The notes beneath the pieces are model-generated. The model had not been told where the DNA came from and ran no database searches. It saw nothing but the letters and a program-made list of their open reading frames with translations. The translations under genes were made by a program, and so were the position numbers. Positions 1 to 9,167 of a DNA stretch of 53,657 nucleotides are shown here, piece by piece; positions within the stretch are counted from its first letter, which is position 1; each line of letters starts with the position of its first letter. This DNA comes from Methanosarcinales archaeon (GTDB lineage: Archaea; Halobacteriota; Methanosarcinia; Methanosarcinales; Methanoperedenaceae), in assembly GCA_905339155.1 (NCBI GenBank), contig CAJPFJ010000040.1:1-53657 (forward strand), given 5' to 3'.

Positions 1-147
1 ATTGTAATCAGCATTGAGTGTTCGAATAGCCATCTGCAAAACTTTTGAATATACAGCTTTATATTTTGGATACTTTTCTTTTGTCTTCGGCAAATCGTTT
101 TGTTGTTTTTTGTAACCAACGCTATAATATGGTTTTCCCCAGGGGAA
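1..147 (-). pseudogene. TnpB (IS200/IS605-type) N-terminal fragment
   Basis: Reading the minus strand toward position 1 gives an open frame that contains GYKKQQNDLPKTKEKYPKYK and then AVYSKVLQMAIRTLN. This resembles the N-terminal region of TnpB proteins, where a ...LP.LK...P.LK.VYSQVLQ pattern is followed by ...RLD.AF.AFF. The gene would continue off the left edge. No convincing start codon lies upstream in this frame before a stop near position 275, and the plus strand there carries a RelE-like tail, so the 5' end of the transposon gene seems lost or disrupted. It is probably a partial or decayed insertion-sequence gene. The call rests on motif resemblance only and the boundary at about 147 is a guess. 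Confidence 0.42.
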
Positions 148-267
148 TACTTCAAAATCCGCTATAAGGTTATTGAGTATCGGGCCATCCTTTACATAGA
201 AAATAAGCGTTTGCTGATCCTGGTGATAGAAGCTGGCCACAGAAAAAAGATCTACCGGAAATATTGA
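148..267 (+). pseudogene. RelE/ParE-type toxin C-terminal remnant
   Basis: The plus-strand frame ending in TGA at 265-267 reads ...YKVIEYRAILYIENKR followed by LLILVIEAGHRKKIYRKY. This is the hallmark C-terminal half of RelE-superfamily toxins: a YRVLY strand, a hydrophobic strand, and a GHRKxxYR end. Only about 38 residues are recognisable. Upstream the frame loses family resemblance and runs into the TnpB-like fragment read from the other strand. No antitoxin gene is visible beside it. I read it as a truncated, presumably inactive toxin gene broken by transposon activity. An intact gene extending beyond the window is unlikely, because a stop lies in frame at 46-48. Confidence 0.55.
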
Positions 268-270
268 GGA

Positions 271-2073
271 TCACTTATCAATCTTGTTCGAGTGCCTCAA
301 CTCCACAGCCATACCCTTCCCGCATCCTTTCATCTCCCATCCGCTCATATTCGCCCTTCCTACCCCCAAAAACCTCTCACCGACAACTATCACCTCGTCA
401 TTGGGGCGGATCTGCGGGTCAGCATCAATTATTCCAGGCGCAAGGATGCTGCTGTGAGGAATAAAATCGCCAATTTTTACCCGATAATACGGGTGATCAC
501 GAAACTGCATCCCACCATCAATGGTAAGGGCAAGAGCGCCGTATTGTGGGATCAATGTTGCCAGCTGCTTCCCTGCAAATAACTGGAATTTAGGGAAAGG
601 CGCCCTGATAATAGCATCCTCGGGAACAAGTAGATCGCCTGCCCCTTTTCCGAACTGGTAATCCGCAGTTGCACGCATCAAATCAAGTTTTCCCTGCTCA
701 GCAGTTCGTTTTTTTATGTTTTCAAACCCGGAAACAGCAATCTCCAGGTTGTTAAGAGATTCATGTGACGTTACCCCTGTATCAGCCGTATAAATAAATT
801 CAAGCCCAAGCTCGCTTGCTACTGATTCGCATATCTGCCTGTATGCGCCATGGACATGCGCAACAATATTCTTGTAATTGTTTTTTTGAAGATATTGCCG
901 CAGGCACCCACCCACCCATGCTCTCTCTTCGAGGTCCCAGTGGCCTGTTACAGGAGTATCGTAATGTGCTGCAGGATACATCAATTCAAGTTCGCGCGGG
1001 ACAACTCCCATTGGGGAAGTGATTATTACCTCATGGACAAATTTGCGGTATTTTCCAAGGGCATTGATGAATTTCTGGTGCGAGAGGGATATCGAATAAG
1101 GCTTTTTTGCCGAGCATGGAAGAAGTACAAGCGTATCAAGATCTGGCGCAGTATAGCGTTCCAATACACGCTTGGCGAATCTTATTATCTCGACCCTGTT
1201 CAGTGATTCCGAGGTATTTGCATACAGGATATTTGACCTTAAGATCGGGGTTCTTTTTTCAAGAAAATCATATTGCACATCTATGAGGCGTAGCGCAGCT
1301 GTCAGCCATGGGCGCGCTCTGGACTGTCGTTCCACATACTCGCGAAGACTTCCTGACCGGATGTGCTCGCGGACATTTCTAAGTTCCTCGCCAAGTTTCA
1401 GGGAATTATGCGCCGCCATCAGACGAGCGCGGTCTTTTTTGGATAATTTTAACATTTCCTGCGGTGTTTTTGAAGAACATACAGGACATGCGCATGGGAA
1501 TTCATGCAGCCTGTCAAGGTGGAATTCCCCGGAATTTGTGAGGTAAATGTCCTGATATCCTTTGATAATCGCGAGGGTCTCATCTACAAGATCCACGCCA
1601 AGATACAGGAGCATGGCCAGGTTTTCAGGTGTGGCAAGGGCCGGAGTGTAAAGAAGAGAGTCCGCGCGGGTGTTTTCTTTTAGCCTGATGATCGAATCCA
1701 CGAGTTCCCGTGCCCTGTTCTCAAGCTGCTTTGCGGCGCCAAGGACGTAAAGTTCTGATTCCGGATATTCATTGGTAAATGGATGTAAGACCAGGCCGCT
1801 ATGGGCAAATTCTGTATGTTCAGGCGGTACCTTTAGCTCTTTTATGATCTCTTCTCTTGTTTGCAGGGGGAGTGATCTATGGGGAAGTATGATTATTTTC
1901 TTATCATTTTTTTCGACAGCTTGTGCCCTTTTCCAGAGAGAGCCGGAGTCGGCTATGGGGCAATCCTTTTCATGTAGATTTATAATAGCAGGGGTTGACA
2001 GTTCTTTTTCAAGGACCAGTTTACCGATCCTTGCTGCAGCGTCACGATGGGTGATTTCAAATATTTTGCTCAT
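271..2073 (-). CDS. arcS: Archaeosine synthase (TGT-like, PUA domain)
   Basis: About 600 residues. The protein belongs to the TgtA2/ArcS family, which converts preQ0 at position 15 of archaeal tRNA to archaeosine. The N-terminal part is TGT-like (HRDAAARIGKLVLEK, later CACPVC). The middle carries the family signature PCSAKKPYSISLSH, the PC-x3-KPY-x2-S-x2-H motif regarded as diagnostic of ArcS. The last 80 or so residues form a PUA RNA-binding domain. I chose the ATG at 2073 because family members start with an MSKxFEI-like sequence. In-frame ATGs also lie at 2103 and at 2082; the latter overlaps the priL stop as ATGA. It follows priL directly and probably shares its transcript, with pcn upstream. 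Confidence 0.85.
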   Translation of the reverse strand: MSKIFEITHRDAAARIGKLVLEKELSTPAIINLHEKDCPIADSGSLWKRAQAVEKNDKKIIILPHRSLPLQTREEIIKELKVPPEHTEFAHSGLVLHPFTNEYPESELYVLGAAKQLENRARELVDSIIRLKENTRADSLLYTPALATPENLAMLLYLGVDLVDETLAIIKGYQDIYLTNSGEFHLDRLHEFPCACPVCSSKTPQEMLKLSKKDRARLMAAHNSLKLGEELRNVREHIRSGSLREYVERQSRARPWLTAALRLIDVQYDFLEKRTPILRSNILYANTSESLNRVEIIRFAKRVLERYTAPDLDTLVLLPCSAKKPYSISLSHQKFINALGKYRKFVHEVIITSPMGVVPRELELMYPAAHYDTPVTGHWDLEERAWVGGCLRQYLQKNNYKNIVAHVHGAYRQICESVASELGLEFIYTADTGVTSHESLNNLEIAVSGFENIKKRTAEQGKLDLMRATADYQFGKGAGDLLVPEDAIIRAPFPKFQLFAGKQLATLIPQYGALALTIDGGMQFRDHPYYRVKIGDFIPHSSILAPGIIDADPQIRPNDEVIVVGERFLGVGRANMSGWEMKGCGKGMAVELRHSNKIDK

Positions 2074-2078
2074 TATTC

Positions 2079-3092
2079 TCATTTTCCTTTCTTTAATATC
2101 CATGCTTTTTTCTTGTAATACGATAGTGGGTGCGATATCCTGTCACACAGCGCCTCTTTTCCATAGCAATTCCCGTATGTTATCATGGTGGCGCATGATG
2201 GGGATGTATATGTTGTACCGGTTGCGCCGTGGATATGATTGACCTGGTATCGCGTCCGCTCTTCATCAAAATCCGGCGAGACCTTAAAAAGTTCAATTAT
2301 CCCATCTGTGTTCATCCCGATATTTAACAGGAAGGAGACAAGCGCAAAGCGCATCGAATGCGCAAGATTCACCCCGGCCTTGACATTTGAGAGAGCATGG
2401 AGAACACATGGAGGGAAACAATCAGGCATTATTTCCTTGAATTCTTCAATATTGAAATCGGATTTTCGTGTTGCCAGTGCGTTCCTTATTTCCTCAAGAT
2501 ATTGCGCGAGAAGAGTGCATATCTTTGGGGGAACATCAAGCGGAAGACTATATTCAATACGTTTCCTGATGGCTTCTTCCATCAGGCGGCAGAAGTCTTC
2601 CCTTGAAACGGACACTCTTCCATGGTCAATAATCCTGTTCACGAGCTTCCATTTGGGTTCATGGATCACATTCGCATAGCGTATGTAATCCGTAAAATGA
2701 ATGACGGCTCCCTTCTCCTCAAAAACAGGGTTTATATTAAAATCAAGAGCAAATTCTTTTAGTTCATCTTCCTGGAGTTCTTTTACTTTCTCAAAAGCTG
2801 ATTTTGCTTCTGAAAGTGCATATCGCTTTATAAGATATCCGTCGTTGATGCACGATACAAGAATTCTTGCAACAGGATAGGAGAGAAGTTCCTTTTTGGC
2901 GCTTCCCTCATCAGGAGATGCATTTGTGGTGATACCATCCCCGATAGCCTCAAGCACACGGCGTTTACCGCGTTCTCTTACCTGTTCAAATGCCCTCTCC
3001 GAAAAAAGTTCATCAAGTTTGAAATCCAGCGCTTCTACATATTTTGCGGCATCATTGACAAAAGGAAAATAAGCAAATTTGAAAACATCCAT
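2079..3092 (-). CDS. priL: DNA primase large subunit PriL
   Basis: Archaeal/eukaryotic-type primase regulatory subunit, 337 residues, which partners the catalytic PriS to make replication primers. The C-terminal domain shows four conserved cysteines expected to bind a 4Fe-4S cluster: C229 (in CFPPC), C300 (SPSC), C309 (GNC) and C316 (ALC). The N-terminal half is helical, as in the family, and total length is normal. PriS is not in this window. The gene lies 2 bp downstream of pcn, and its end touches the start of arcS, so the three genes look co-transcribed. Linking primase and sliding clamp is a plausible replication operon for archaea. Confidence 0.88.
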   Translation of the reverse strand: MDVFKFAYFPFVNDAAKYVEALDFKLDELFSERAFEQVRERGKRRVLEAIGDGITTNASPDEGSAKKELLSYPVARILVSCINDGYLIKRYALSEAKSAFEKVKELQEDELKEFALDFNINPVFEEKGAVIHFTDYIRYANVIHEPKWKLVNRIIDHGRVSVSREDFCRLMEEAIRKRIEYSLPLDVPPKICTLLAQYLEEIRNALATRKSDFNIEEFKEIMPDCFPPCVLHALSNVKAGVNLAHSMRFALVSFLLNIGMNTDGIIELFKVSPDFDEERTRYQVNHIHGATGTTYTSPSCATMITYGNCYGKEALCDRISHPLSYYKKKAWILKKGK

Positions 3093-3094
3093 GC

Positions 3095-3832
3095 TTATTC
3101 GGATTCAACCCTCGGAGCCAGCATATAACTGACCTCTCCGTGGCCTTGCGCTATTTTGATCCTGATCTTGAGGGGAAAATCCTTCCCGAGGTCGATTGTG
3201 ACTTCATTTGATTTCCCGAGGATTTTACTCATGTCAGATAGATAATCAAGGGAGAATAATGATTTCGCATCAGTCCCCTGGAGATCTATCAACTGGTCTT
3301 TTCGCAATTCCACAAGCACCTTATCAGTATCTCCTTCCGCTTCCATGAAGAAAACATCCCCTTTTACTCCCATTGACATGTAATCGCTCACTTTCTCAGC
3401 AGCTTTTACAGCCCTTTTTATATCCTCTCCCCGGATAACGATGTGCGCTGGAAGGTCAAGGCTGGGAACTTTTGGTTCTTTGCGTATGGATGATGGGTCA
3501 AGCAGGGACATGGTGTAAGCAAGCCCCCGCATCCTTACAATTAGCTTATGGCTGGCCTCATCAAGCTCAAGCTCGATAGTGTCGCTCTTATCCGCCATCT
3601 CCATTACCCCGATCAATTTTGTGAGATCGATACCAAGTTCGCCTTCTGTTGCCTCAAAAGATTCAAAAGCATCTTTTGAAAGCTCAAAACTCACCATGGC
3701 GACATTGGCTGGATCCACTGCCTTTACAGATAAACCCTGGGGCGTAAGCCTGAACCTTGCTTCATCTACGAGTGTGGATATTGATTCTATTGAATCTTTC
3801 AGTTTTTCTGCGCCTATTAATGCCTTAAACAT
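3095..3832 (-). CDS. pcn: DNA polymerase sliding clamp (PCNA)
   Basis: 245 residues, the normal size of archaeal PCNA, which forms a homotrimeric ring that tethers polymerase, ligase and FEN1 to DNA. It opens MFKALIGAEKLKDSIESIST and contains the family pattern RLTPQGLSVKAVDPANVAMV. An interdomain connecting loop (DPSSIRKEPKVPSLDLPA, around residues 117-134) follows. It ends with the usual YMLAPR near the C terminus. The start is preceded by a GAGG ribosome-binding site a few bases upstream. It is the first gene of the pcn-priL-arcS run; the AT-rich intergenic stretch above it is shared with a divergent small gene at 3945. Confidence 0.93.
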   Translation of the reverse strand: MFKALIGAEKLKDSIESISTLVDEARFRLTPQGLSVKAVDPANVAMVSFELSKDAFESFEATEGELGIDLTKLIGVMEMADKSDTIELELDEASHKLIVRMRGLAYTMSLLDPSSIRKEPKVPSLDLPAHIVIRGEDIKRAVKAAEKVSDYMSMGVKGDVFFMEAEGDTDKVLVELRKDQLIDLQGTDAKSLFSLDYLSDMSKILGKSNEVTIDLGKDFPLKIRIKIAQGHGEVSYMLAPRVESE

Positions 3833-3944
3833 AATATGTATCCTCTACTAAACGATATTTAACTTTAATAGGAATTCTATCTATTTTATTCTATCTATTA
3901 AGCGTCGATACTTTCATATCCAACCTGCGCATTTATTAAAAAAC

Positions 3945-4442
3945 ATGACAGGACGTTCGATCGATATAGCCTTGACACAGGCCGAGGCAGGAGATAAAAC
4001 GGAGACAGTGTATGAAAATGTATGCACTCTTTCATCAGAGCCTGAACTTTGCTTTAATTATGCAACAACTGATGAACTTAAAAAATGGGGGTTCTCTGAA
4101 GGTTGTTTTAGCTGTATGTCAAAGGATAAGCAGGACACGATCATACAGGTGATTACAACATACCGGGATGATGAAGGAGCAAAAAAGGCTTATGAAGCCG
4201 ATGCTAAATATTTAAAACAGAATGGGTATGGGAAGCCTGTAATAACAAAAACCATCGGTGAATCGTCTATCATGCTAATGAAAAAGGATTCAGAGGGGAT
4301 CACATATAATCTCCTGTTTTTAAAAAATAATGTTTTTGCCGCGATAAGCGCCAAATACAAAAAAGAAAATCCCGATAATGTAGGGCATCTTAGCGGGCTT
4401 GCCGAGAAAATTGAGGGGAAAATAATGCCTAAGAAGAATTAA
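3945..4442 (+). CDS. Hypothetical protein
   Basis: 165 residues, not recognised. The product has four cysteines in the first 60 residues (VCTLS, LCFNY and a GCFSC pair), then an alpha/beta pattern (IIQVITTYRDDEGAKKAYEADAKYL, then SSIMLMKKDSEGITYNLLFLKNNVFAAISAKY) like a compact ferredoxin-fold or lipoprotein-type domain. The open frame continues upstream of the ATG without a stop for some distance. The true start could therefore be upstream, and the visible N terminus has no signal peptide. It is divergent from pcn. Its last 14 bases overlap the end of the convergent KaiC-like gene. No function is proposed. Confidence 0.6.
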   Translation: MTGRSIDIALTQAEAGDKTETVYENVCTLSSEPELCFNYATTDELKKWGFSEGCFSCMSKDKQDTIIQVITTYRDDEGAKKAYEADAKYLKQNGYGKPVITKTIGESSIMLMKKDSEGITYNLLFLKNNVFAAISAKYKKENPDNVGHLSGLAEKIEGKIMPKKN

Positions 4443-5349
4443 TATCAGCAGGCTTAATAGAAGTATCCTTAATAGAAGTTTTTTGTGTTGAAGGTACAGA
4501 CCCACCAAATATTCTACTGAGTCCCCTATTGCCTATAAGTTCCAGTCCATGCTCGGTAAATATAAATGGGTGTGGCATTTCATTTATTTTTGTTATTCGC
4601 AATTTCTGGATCTGGAGATAATATGTGGGATATGGATCAATCTCATACCTCTGGCTCTTGTCGAAAAATATAATGCCATCGCCCATGAAATCAAATTCGT
4701 CATATTCCTTTACTTCAAGGCCATTTCTTTTTTCAGTGATCGCAAGACATGTTATTTTCTTATCCCTTATTTCTTTTAAAATGCTTCTCCATTGGGATGA
4801 CCTTCGGAACTCATGTATATTAAAAAAAGTGTTAAGTGAATCAAAAACAATCCGCTTCGGCTTGAAAACATTGATTATTTCAATGATCTCTTCAGTTGAA
4901 AGCATTGTGAATCCGAAAATTTCCAGGTACCCCTTATCGATATATTCACCTATGTCCCATCCAAACCTTATGGACTGCTTTATAAGATGTTCCACTTTTT
5001 CTTCGAATGAAAAGAAAATACATCGTTCGTCCTTTTTTAAACCTTCCATCAAATACTGCAATGAAAAAGTGGTTTTTCCCGTCCCGGGCGGACCGGTCAT
5101 CACGACTACAAAACCCTCTGGTATTCCTCCTTCCATCAGGGCATCAACACCAGGTATCCCCACATTTACCCTTTTTATCAATCTGCTGATAGTGTGAGCA
5201 TCTACTTTTTCCTTAAAACGCAGTTTATCCATCCCGAGAAGTGCGCGCTCAAGGACTGTGTTCTTCGCACCAAGTTCTTTCTCATAACGTTCGAGTATCC
5301 TCAATGCTTCTGTACTTATGGTTGTGTGTATGGGATGTTTGTCGCGCAT
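4429..5349 (-). CDS. KaiC/RadA-like P-loop ATPase
   Basis: About 306 residues from the ATG at 5349; an in-frame ATG at 5400 would add 17 residues of poor character. The first 40 residues (IHTTISTEALRILERYEKEL) look like a small helical or ribbon-helix domain. They are followed by a RecA/KaiC-family core: GIPGVDALMEGGIPEG, Walker A GPPGTGKTT at about residues 86-94, an SFEEK segment, and a Walker B-like RIVFDSLNTF. This is a single-domain archaeal KaiC-like ATPase of the kind often linked to signal transduction; the substrate is unknown. The C-terminal tail is Ser/Thr-rich and convergently overlaps the hypothetical gene at 3945. Confidence 0.75.
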   Translation of the reverse strand: MRDKHPIHTTISTEALRILERYEKELGAKNTVLERALLGMDKLRFKEKVDAHTISRLIKRVNVGIPGVDALMEGGIPEGFVVVMTGPPGTGKTTFSLQYLMEGLKKDERCIFFSFEEKVEHLIKQSIRFGWDIGEYIDKGYLEIFGFTMLSTEEIIEIINVFKPKRIVFDSLNTFFNIHEFRRSSQWRSILKEIRDKKITCLAITEKRNGLEVKEYDEFDFMGDGIIFFDKSQRYEIDPYPTYYLQIQKLRITKINEMPHPFIFTEHGLELIGNRGLSRIFGGSVPSTQKTSIKDTSIKPADINSS

Positions 5350-5416
5350 AAATTTTATGGTCAAACAAATATTGACTCGAATATAATGGTTTGATTGCAC
5401 AATATATTAAGAACAG

Positions 5417-5436
5417 GTGTGAGAAAAGTGTCACAC
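5417..5436. promoter_or_regulatory. Inverted repeat upstream of KaiC-like gene
   Basis: GTGTGA and TCACAC face each other across 8 bases, about 70 bp above the KaiC-like start, next to an AT-rich TTTAAATATATAATT tract that could hold the TATA box. It could be an operator or a weak hairpin. The position suggests regulation of the minus-strand gene, but this is inference. Confidence 0.3.
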
Positions 5437-5475
5437 ATTTAAATATATAATTAAAAAACTATATAAAATAAATAA

Positions 5476-5550
5476 TGGGATAGCGCGGATTTGAACCGCG
5501 GTCTAAGCGTCCCAAACGCTCAAGGATGGACCAGGCTACCCTACTATCCC
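5476..5550 (-). tRNA. tRNA-Pro (TGG)
   Basis: The minus strand folds as a complete cloverleaf. The acceptor stem is GGGATAG with CTATCCC and discriminator A. The anticodon arm is GAGCG-TTTGGGA-CGCTT, placing anticodon TGG (proline) in the loop. The T arm is GCGGTTCAAATCCGC. CCA is not encoded. It lies between the KaiC-like gene and an AAA ATPase gene. Confidence 0.93.
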
Positions 5551-5634
5551 GTGGGGCGTCTCAATAACAGCCTTATAAGATAAAAACCTTGCTGATACTT
5601 CATCAATAGATTGCAGCATTGGTGTATGCATTGA

Positions 5635-5660
5635 AGAGAAGATGAATGATCCTCTTCTCT
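5635..5660. terminator. Short hairpin between tRNA-Pro and AAA ATPase gene
   Basis: AGAGAAGA and TCTTCTCT form an 8-bp stem over a 10-base loop. It sits in the 237-bp gap between tRNA-Pro and the divergent ATPase gene. It could be a terminator or a processing structure, but there is no clear T run. The rest of the gap holds a TATATATTTAG tract at about 5757-5768 that may be the TATA region for the ATPase gene. Confidence 0.25.
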
Positions 5661-5787
5661 TATATGGACAATGCCAGGATAGATTTTTTTTCTTATCCTA
5701 CTTTATAATTGTTATCTCCAAAATCACATAATTTTTGATAACATCTAACCAAAAAACTATATATTTAGATATCCTAATATCAAATAT

Positions 5788-7077
5788 ATGATAAACATAA
5801 ATTTATTATCCAATCTTAATCCATGGTGGCGGGATCCTGGGGAGATAGAGAATGATGAAAAGGTCAAGGAATACCTGAGCAGGAAACACAGGCTTAAGAT
5901 CGAACTTGAATCCAGAAATATGCTACTGTTCGGACCAAGACAGGTTGGAAAAACCACTTCATTAAAACTCAAGATACATGATCTCATAAGAACAGGCGTA
6001 AATCCTAAAAATATTTTCTTTTTTTCATGTGAATTACTATCAAAAAAAGAGGATATTATTGAAGCTTTACAGGAATTTGAAAGAATGTCAGATGGAAAAA
6101 AATATATTTTTCTTGATGAGATCACGTTTGTAAAAGACTGGCAGAATGCAGTGAAATTCCTGCTTGATTCGCCTTTGATCAGGGAGAAGGTAATTTATAT
6201 TACCGGTTCTTCAATTGCAGGTCTTCGAAAAGAAATGTTCCCTGGAAGGGACATAGAGATCAGAAAAATTCTTCCTCTATTGTTTCGTGAATTCTGTTAT
6301 CTTTTTGGAAGCGAACCTCTCAAAGGTCAAATCGAAAAGCAAAATGCAGTTTTCCTTCCCGATGTTTATTATTCCCTCATACCTTTTGCGCAGGAACTTG
6401 CATCGCTTTTTGAGAAATACATCATTTCAGGCGGTTTTCCACCAAGCATGTATGCGTTAATGGAAAATAGCCAAATAGCAGAAAGAATCTATGATACATA
6501 TTTCAATTGGGTTGTCAGCGACATAGCAAAACTTGACCGCAGCGAGAGGATAATGACCTCGGTTATTCAGGGTGTCATCAAAAATTACAGCTCGAAGTTC
6601 TCCCTCAATTCGATCGCCAAAGAAATGGAAATCAGTTCACATGTTACGGTCAGGGATTATCTGGAATTGCTGGATGAGCTATATGTTGTAAAAAGCTTTT
6701 TCCAGTTAAAAAGAGAACATCCAGCCTTTAGAAGTGACAGAAAAGCATATTTTATCGATCCATTCCTGTTCAGGGTATTTTATAAAAGATATTCTGGAAC
6801 TCACGAAGTCCCATATGAAATTATTGCTCATGTCGTGGAAGGTATTGTAGGTGAGCATCTGAAGAGAAAATTTGATATTGTTTATTTCTTTTCAGGAAAG
6901 AAAGAGATCGATTTTATTTTGAAGGATGCAGGAATAGAAGTAAAGTACGGTCATGCGACAGAAATGGATTTTCCGAGATATGATATAAAAACAAAGATCA
7001 TACTATCAAAAACAGATTTTAAAACGACAGGTGAAGTGATGATAATTCCCGTTTCCATATTTCTTGCGACGCTTTGA
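5788..7077 (+). CDS. AAA-14/DUF4143-type ATPase
   Basis: 429 residues. The P-loop lies at about 49-57 (GPRQVGKTT), followed by a Walker B-like KYIFLDEI and a sensor-like ITGSSIAGLR. The C-terminal half resembles the DUF4143 winged-helix/nuclease-like region (SRSERIMT-type helix, LDELYVVKSFF, then GEHLKRKF and the PD-(D/E)xK-like KKEIDFILKDAGIEVKYG). Such proteins are very common in archaea, often in multiple copies, and act as stand-alone P-loop ATPases of unknown role; links to mobile or defence loci have been suggested. The start lies only about 20-30 bp below a TATA-like tract, so the mRNA is likely leaderless or nearly so. No partner gene is visible. Confidence 0.8.
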   Translation: MININLLSNLNPWWRDPGEIENDEKVKEYLSRKHRLKIELESRNMLLFGPRQVGKTTSLKLKIHDLIRTGVNPKNIFFFSCELLSKKEDIIEALQEFERMSDGKKYIFLDEITFVKDWQNAVKFLLDSPLIREKVIYITGSSIAGLRKEMFPGRDIEIRKILPLLFREFCYLFGSEPLKGQIEKQNAVFLPDVYYSLIPFAQELASLFEKYIISGGFPPSMYALMENSQIAERIYDTYFNWVVSDIAKLDRSERIMTSVIQGVIKNYSSKFSLNSIAKEMEISSHVTVRDYLELLDELYVVKSFFQLKREHPAFRSDRKAYFIDPFLFRVFYKRYSGTHEVPYEIIAHVVEGIVGEHLKRKFDIVYFFSGKKEIDFILKDAGIEVKYGHATEMDFPRYDIKTKIILSKTDFKTTGEVMIIPVSIFLATL

Positions 7078-7090
7078 AAAAAAAAGCCCA

Positions 7091-7954
7091 TCAAATTATA
7101 TTCTTTACTAGCCGCACGATTTCCGAAGGGCTTTTTGCCACAGTGATCCCTGCTTTTTCAAATGCCTGGATCTTTTCGAGAGCTGTCCCGACGCCCATTG
7201 AAATGATGGCACCTGCATGACCCATGGTTTTTCCGGGCGGCGCAGAAACACCCACGATATAACTGATGACAGGTTTACTCATCTGCTTAATAAAATCAAT
7301 GGATTCCTCTTCCGCAGTTCCACCGATTTCACCTACCATTACGACAGCATGGGTTTCGGGATCATTTTCAAACAATTCCAGTATGTCCACAAATGAAGTC
7401 CCGTTCACAGGGTCTCCGCCAATACCAACAGAACTTGACTGCCCGATGTCATTTTTAGAAAGCATATCAACTATCTCATAAGTCAGGGTCCCGCTTCGTG
7501 ACACAACTCCGATATTACCTGGTTTATGTATTTGATTGGGCATTATCCCGATCTTTGAAGCACCAGGTGTTGTAATGCCAGGGCAATTTGGCCCCAAAAG
7601 CCTTGCTGGCGACGTTTTAAGGTATGACCACACCCGCATCATATCATGCACAGGTATCCCTTCAGTGATGCATACGATCAATTCGATCCCGTTATCTATG
7701 GCTTCAAAGATCGTATCAGCTGCAAATTGCGGCGGGACAAAAATAACGGATGCGTTCGCACCTGTTTCTTCCAGAGCTTCTTTTACAGAATCAAAAACAG
7801 GCCTGTCATTAACCAGGCTCCCGCCTTTTCCTGGAGTGACCCCTCCAACGATATTAGTCCCAAAATCGATCATCTGTTTTGTCTGTAATGATCCCTCACG
7901 CCCGGTTATTCCCTGTACAAGTACACGGGTATTTTTATTAATCAGGATGCCCAA
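7091..7954 (-). CDS. sucD: Succinate-CoA ligase alpha subunit
   Basis: About 287 residues. It pairs with SucC to interconvert succinate plus CoA plus ATP with succinyl-CoA. Visible marks are the CoA-binding Rossmann start ([11 protein letters not shown]), GPNCPGI, and the active-site phosphohistidine loop MGHAGAII. The open frame could begin at 8017, but that would add a basic, unrelated leader lying inside sucC. I prefer the TTG at 7954: it gives the normal N terminus ([10 protein letters not shown]) and is preceded by AAAGGAG nine bases away. The coding regions therefore overlap by about 17 bp, consistent with translational coupling. Confidence 0.9.
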   Translation of the reverse strand: MGILINKNTRVLVQGITGREGSLQTKQMIDFGTNIVGGVTPGKGGSLVNDRPVFDSVKEALEETGANASVIFVPPQFAADTIFEAIDNGIELIVCITEGIPVHDMMRVWSYLKTSPARLLGPNCPGITTPGASKIGIMPNQIHKPGNIGVVSRSGTLTYEIVDMLSKNDIGQSSSVGIGGDPVNGTSFVDILELFENDPETHAVVMVGEIGGTAEEESIDFIKQMSKPVISYIVGVSAPPGKTMGHAGAIISMGVGTALEKIQAFEKAGITVAKSPSEIVRLVKNII

Positions 7955-9041
7955 GCCCAACAACTCCTTTAGCTGCTTCTTCTGTCGATGTTGCCATGTG
8001 TATTCCGTATTTTCCAAGCATTACTCTACCCTCTGACTCATTAGTCCCTGAAAGCCTTACCACAAGCGGTATTTTTAATTCGGGGAATATTTCGATAATA
8101 CCCTCTGCGGCCTCATCACATTTTGTGAGACCCCCGAAAATGTTAATGATTATTGCCTTCACATTCTTGTTGGATGAGACTATCTCCAGTGCCTTTTTTA
8201 CCTGCTGTGCATTTGCTCCTGCACGAACGTCCATGAAATTTGCAGGTGTTGCCCCATAGTGTTTTATCATATCCAGTGTTGCCATAGCAAGACCTGCACC
8301 GTTAACTATGCACCCGATTTCGCCATCAAGCCCAACATAGCTCATACCGTTCTTTTTTGCCACTTCCTCAAGAGAGCCGGTTTCCTCTTCCGAAAAATCC
8401 TGCCTGAATAAGGCATTATCGTCGATAACCATTTTTCCATCAAGCGCAATGATCCCATCTTTCGTCTGGGCCAGTGGATTTATCTCAACAAGCTGACAAT
8501 CATTGTTGATAAAAACACGATACAGTTTCTTAATGATATCAACAAGCTCCGGGGCTTTATTCCTGTCAAGAGAATTTGCAAGCATCCTTGCCTGGTATTC
8601 ATGGATACCGGTAAGAGGATGGATATGTATCAAAGTTATTTTTTCCGGGGAATTTTTTGCCACTTCTTCGATGTCAATGCCACCCTGCGGGCTTGCCATT
8701 ATGACCGGACATTTTTTCTTCCTGTCGATGGTGATCCCCAGATACATCTCTTTTAAAGGTTCCCTGTATTCCTCTATGAGCACTTTTTTCACGGGAAATC
8801 CTTTTATCGACATCCCAAGTATCCGCTTTGCCTGGCTCTTTGCCTCCTGGGGACTTGACGCTTTTGCGATTCCTCCTGCTTTTCCCCGCCCTCCTGTTAG
8901 GACCTGGGCTTTAATGACCACTTCCCCCATTTTCTGTGCAGCTTCTTCGGCGCCATCTGCATCTGAAACAAGGCTGCTTCCAGGGATCGGGATATTATAT
9001 CTGGAAAAAATCTCTTTGGCTGCGTATTCATACAGTTTCAT
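7938..9041 (-). CDS. sucC: Succinate-CoA ligase beta subunit
   Basis: About 367 residues, the ADP-forming beta chain with an N-terminal ATP-grasp fold and a C-terminal CoA-ligase domain. Marks are [15 protein letters not shown], the nucleotide-binding [23 protein letters not shown], and the glycine-rich [15 protein letters not shown] near the C terminus. The ATG at 9041 is preferred over 9047 because GAGG lies seven bases upstream and the family begins MxLxEYxAK. It heads a sucC-sucD operon, which supplies the tricarboxylic-acid step or biosynthetic succinyl-CoA. Confidence 0.92.
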   Translation of the reverse strand: MKLYEYAAKEIFSRYNIPIPGSSLVSDADGAEEAAQKMGEVVIKAQVLTGGRGKAGGIAKASSPQEAKSQAKRILGMSIKGFPVKKVLIEEYREPLKEMYLGITIDRKKKCPVIMASPQGGIDIEEVAKNSPEKITLIHIHPLTGIHEYQARMLANSLDRNKAPELVDIIKKLYRVFINNDCQLVEINPLAQTKDGIIALDGKMVIDDNALFRQDFSEEETGSLEEVAKKNGMSYVGLDGEIGCIVNGAGLAMATLDMIKHYGATPANFMDVRAGANAQQVKKALEIVSSNKNVKAIIINIFGGLTKCDEAAEGIIEIFPELKIPLVVRLSGTNESEGRVMLGKYGIHMATSTEEAAKGVVGLGHPD

Positions 9042-9167
9042 GAACAAACCTCACTCTGGGGATATACTATGAGTGTAATCTGTAATCTTCTTATTTAAAA
9101 GTGCTTGAAAAAAGCTATAAACCCATAGAGGAAACTTAAATAATACCTTCTTCTTAATAAGGGTGGA

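Noticed and set aside
5476..7077. Integrated element using tRNA-Pro as attachment site
   Set aside because: No integrase gene and no repeated 3' tRNA end were found downstream; the ATPase gene alone is not enough.
7954..8017. Longer sucD N terminus
   Set aside because: It lies inside sucC, lacks family resemblance, and a good ribosome-binding site marks the TTG at 7954.
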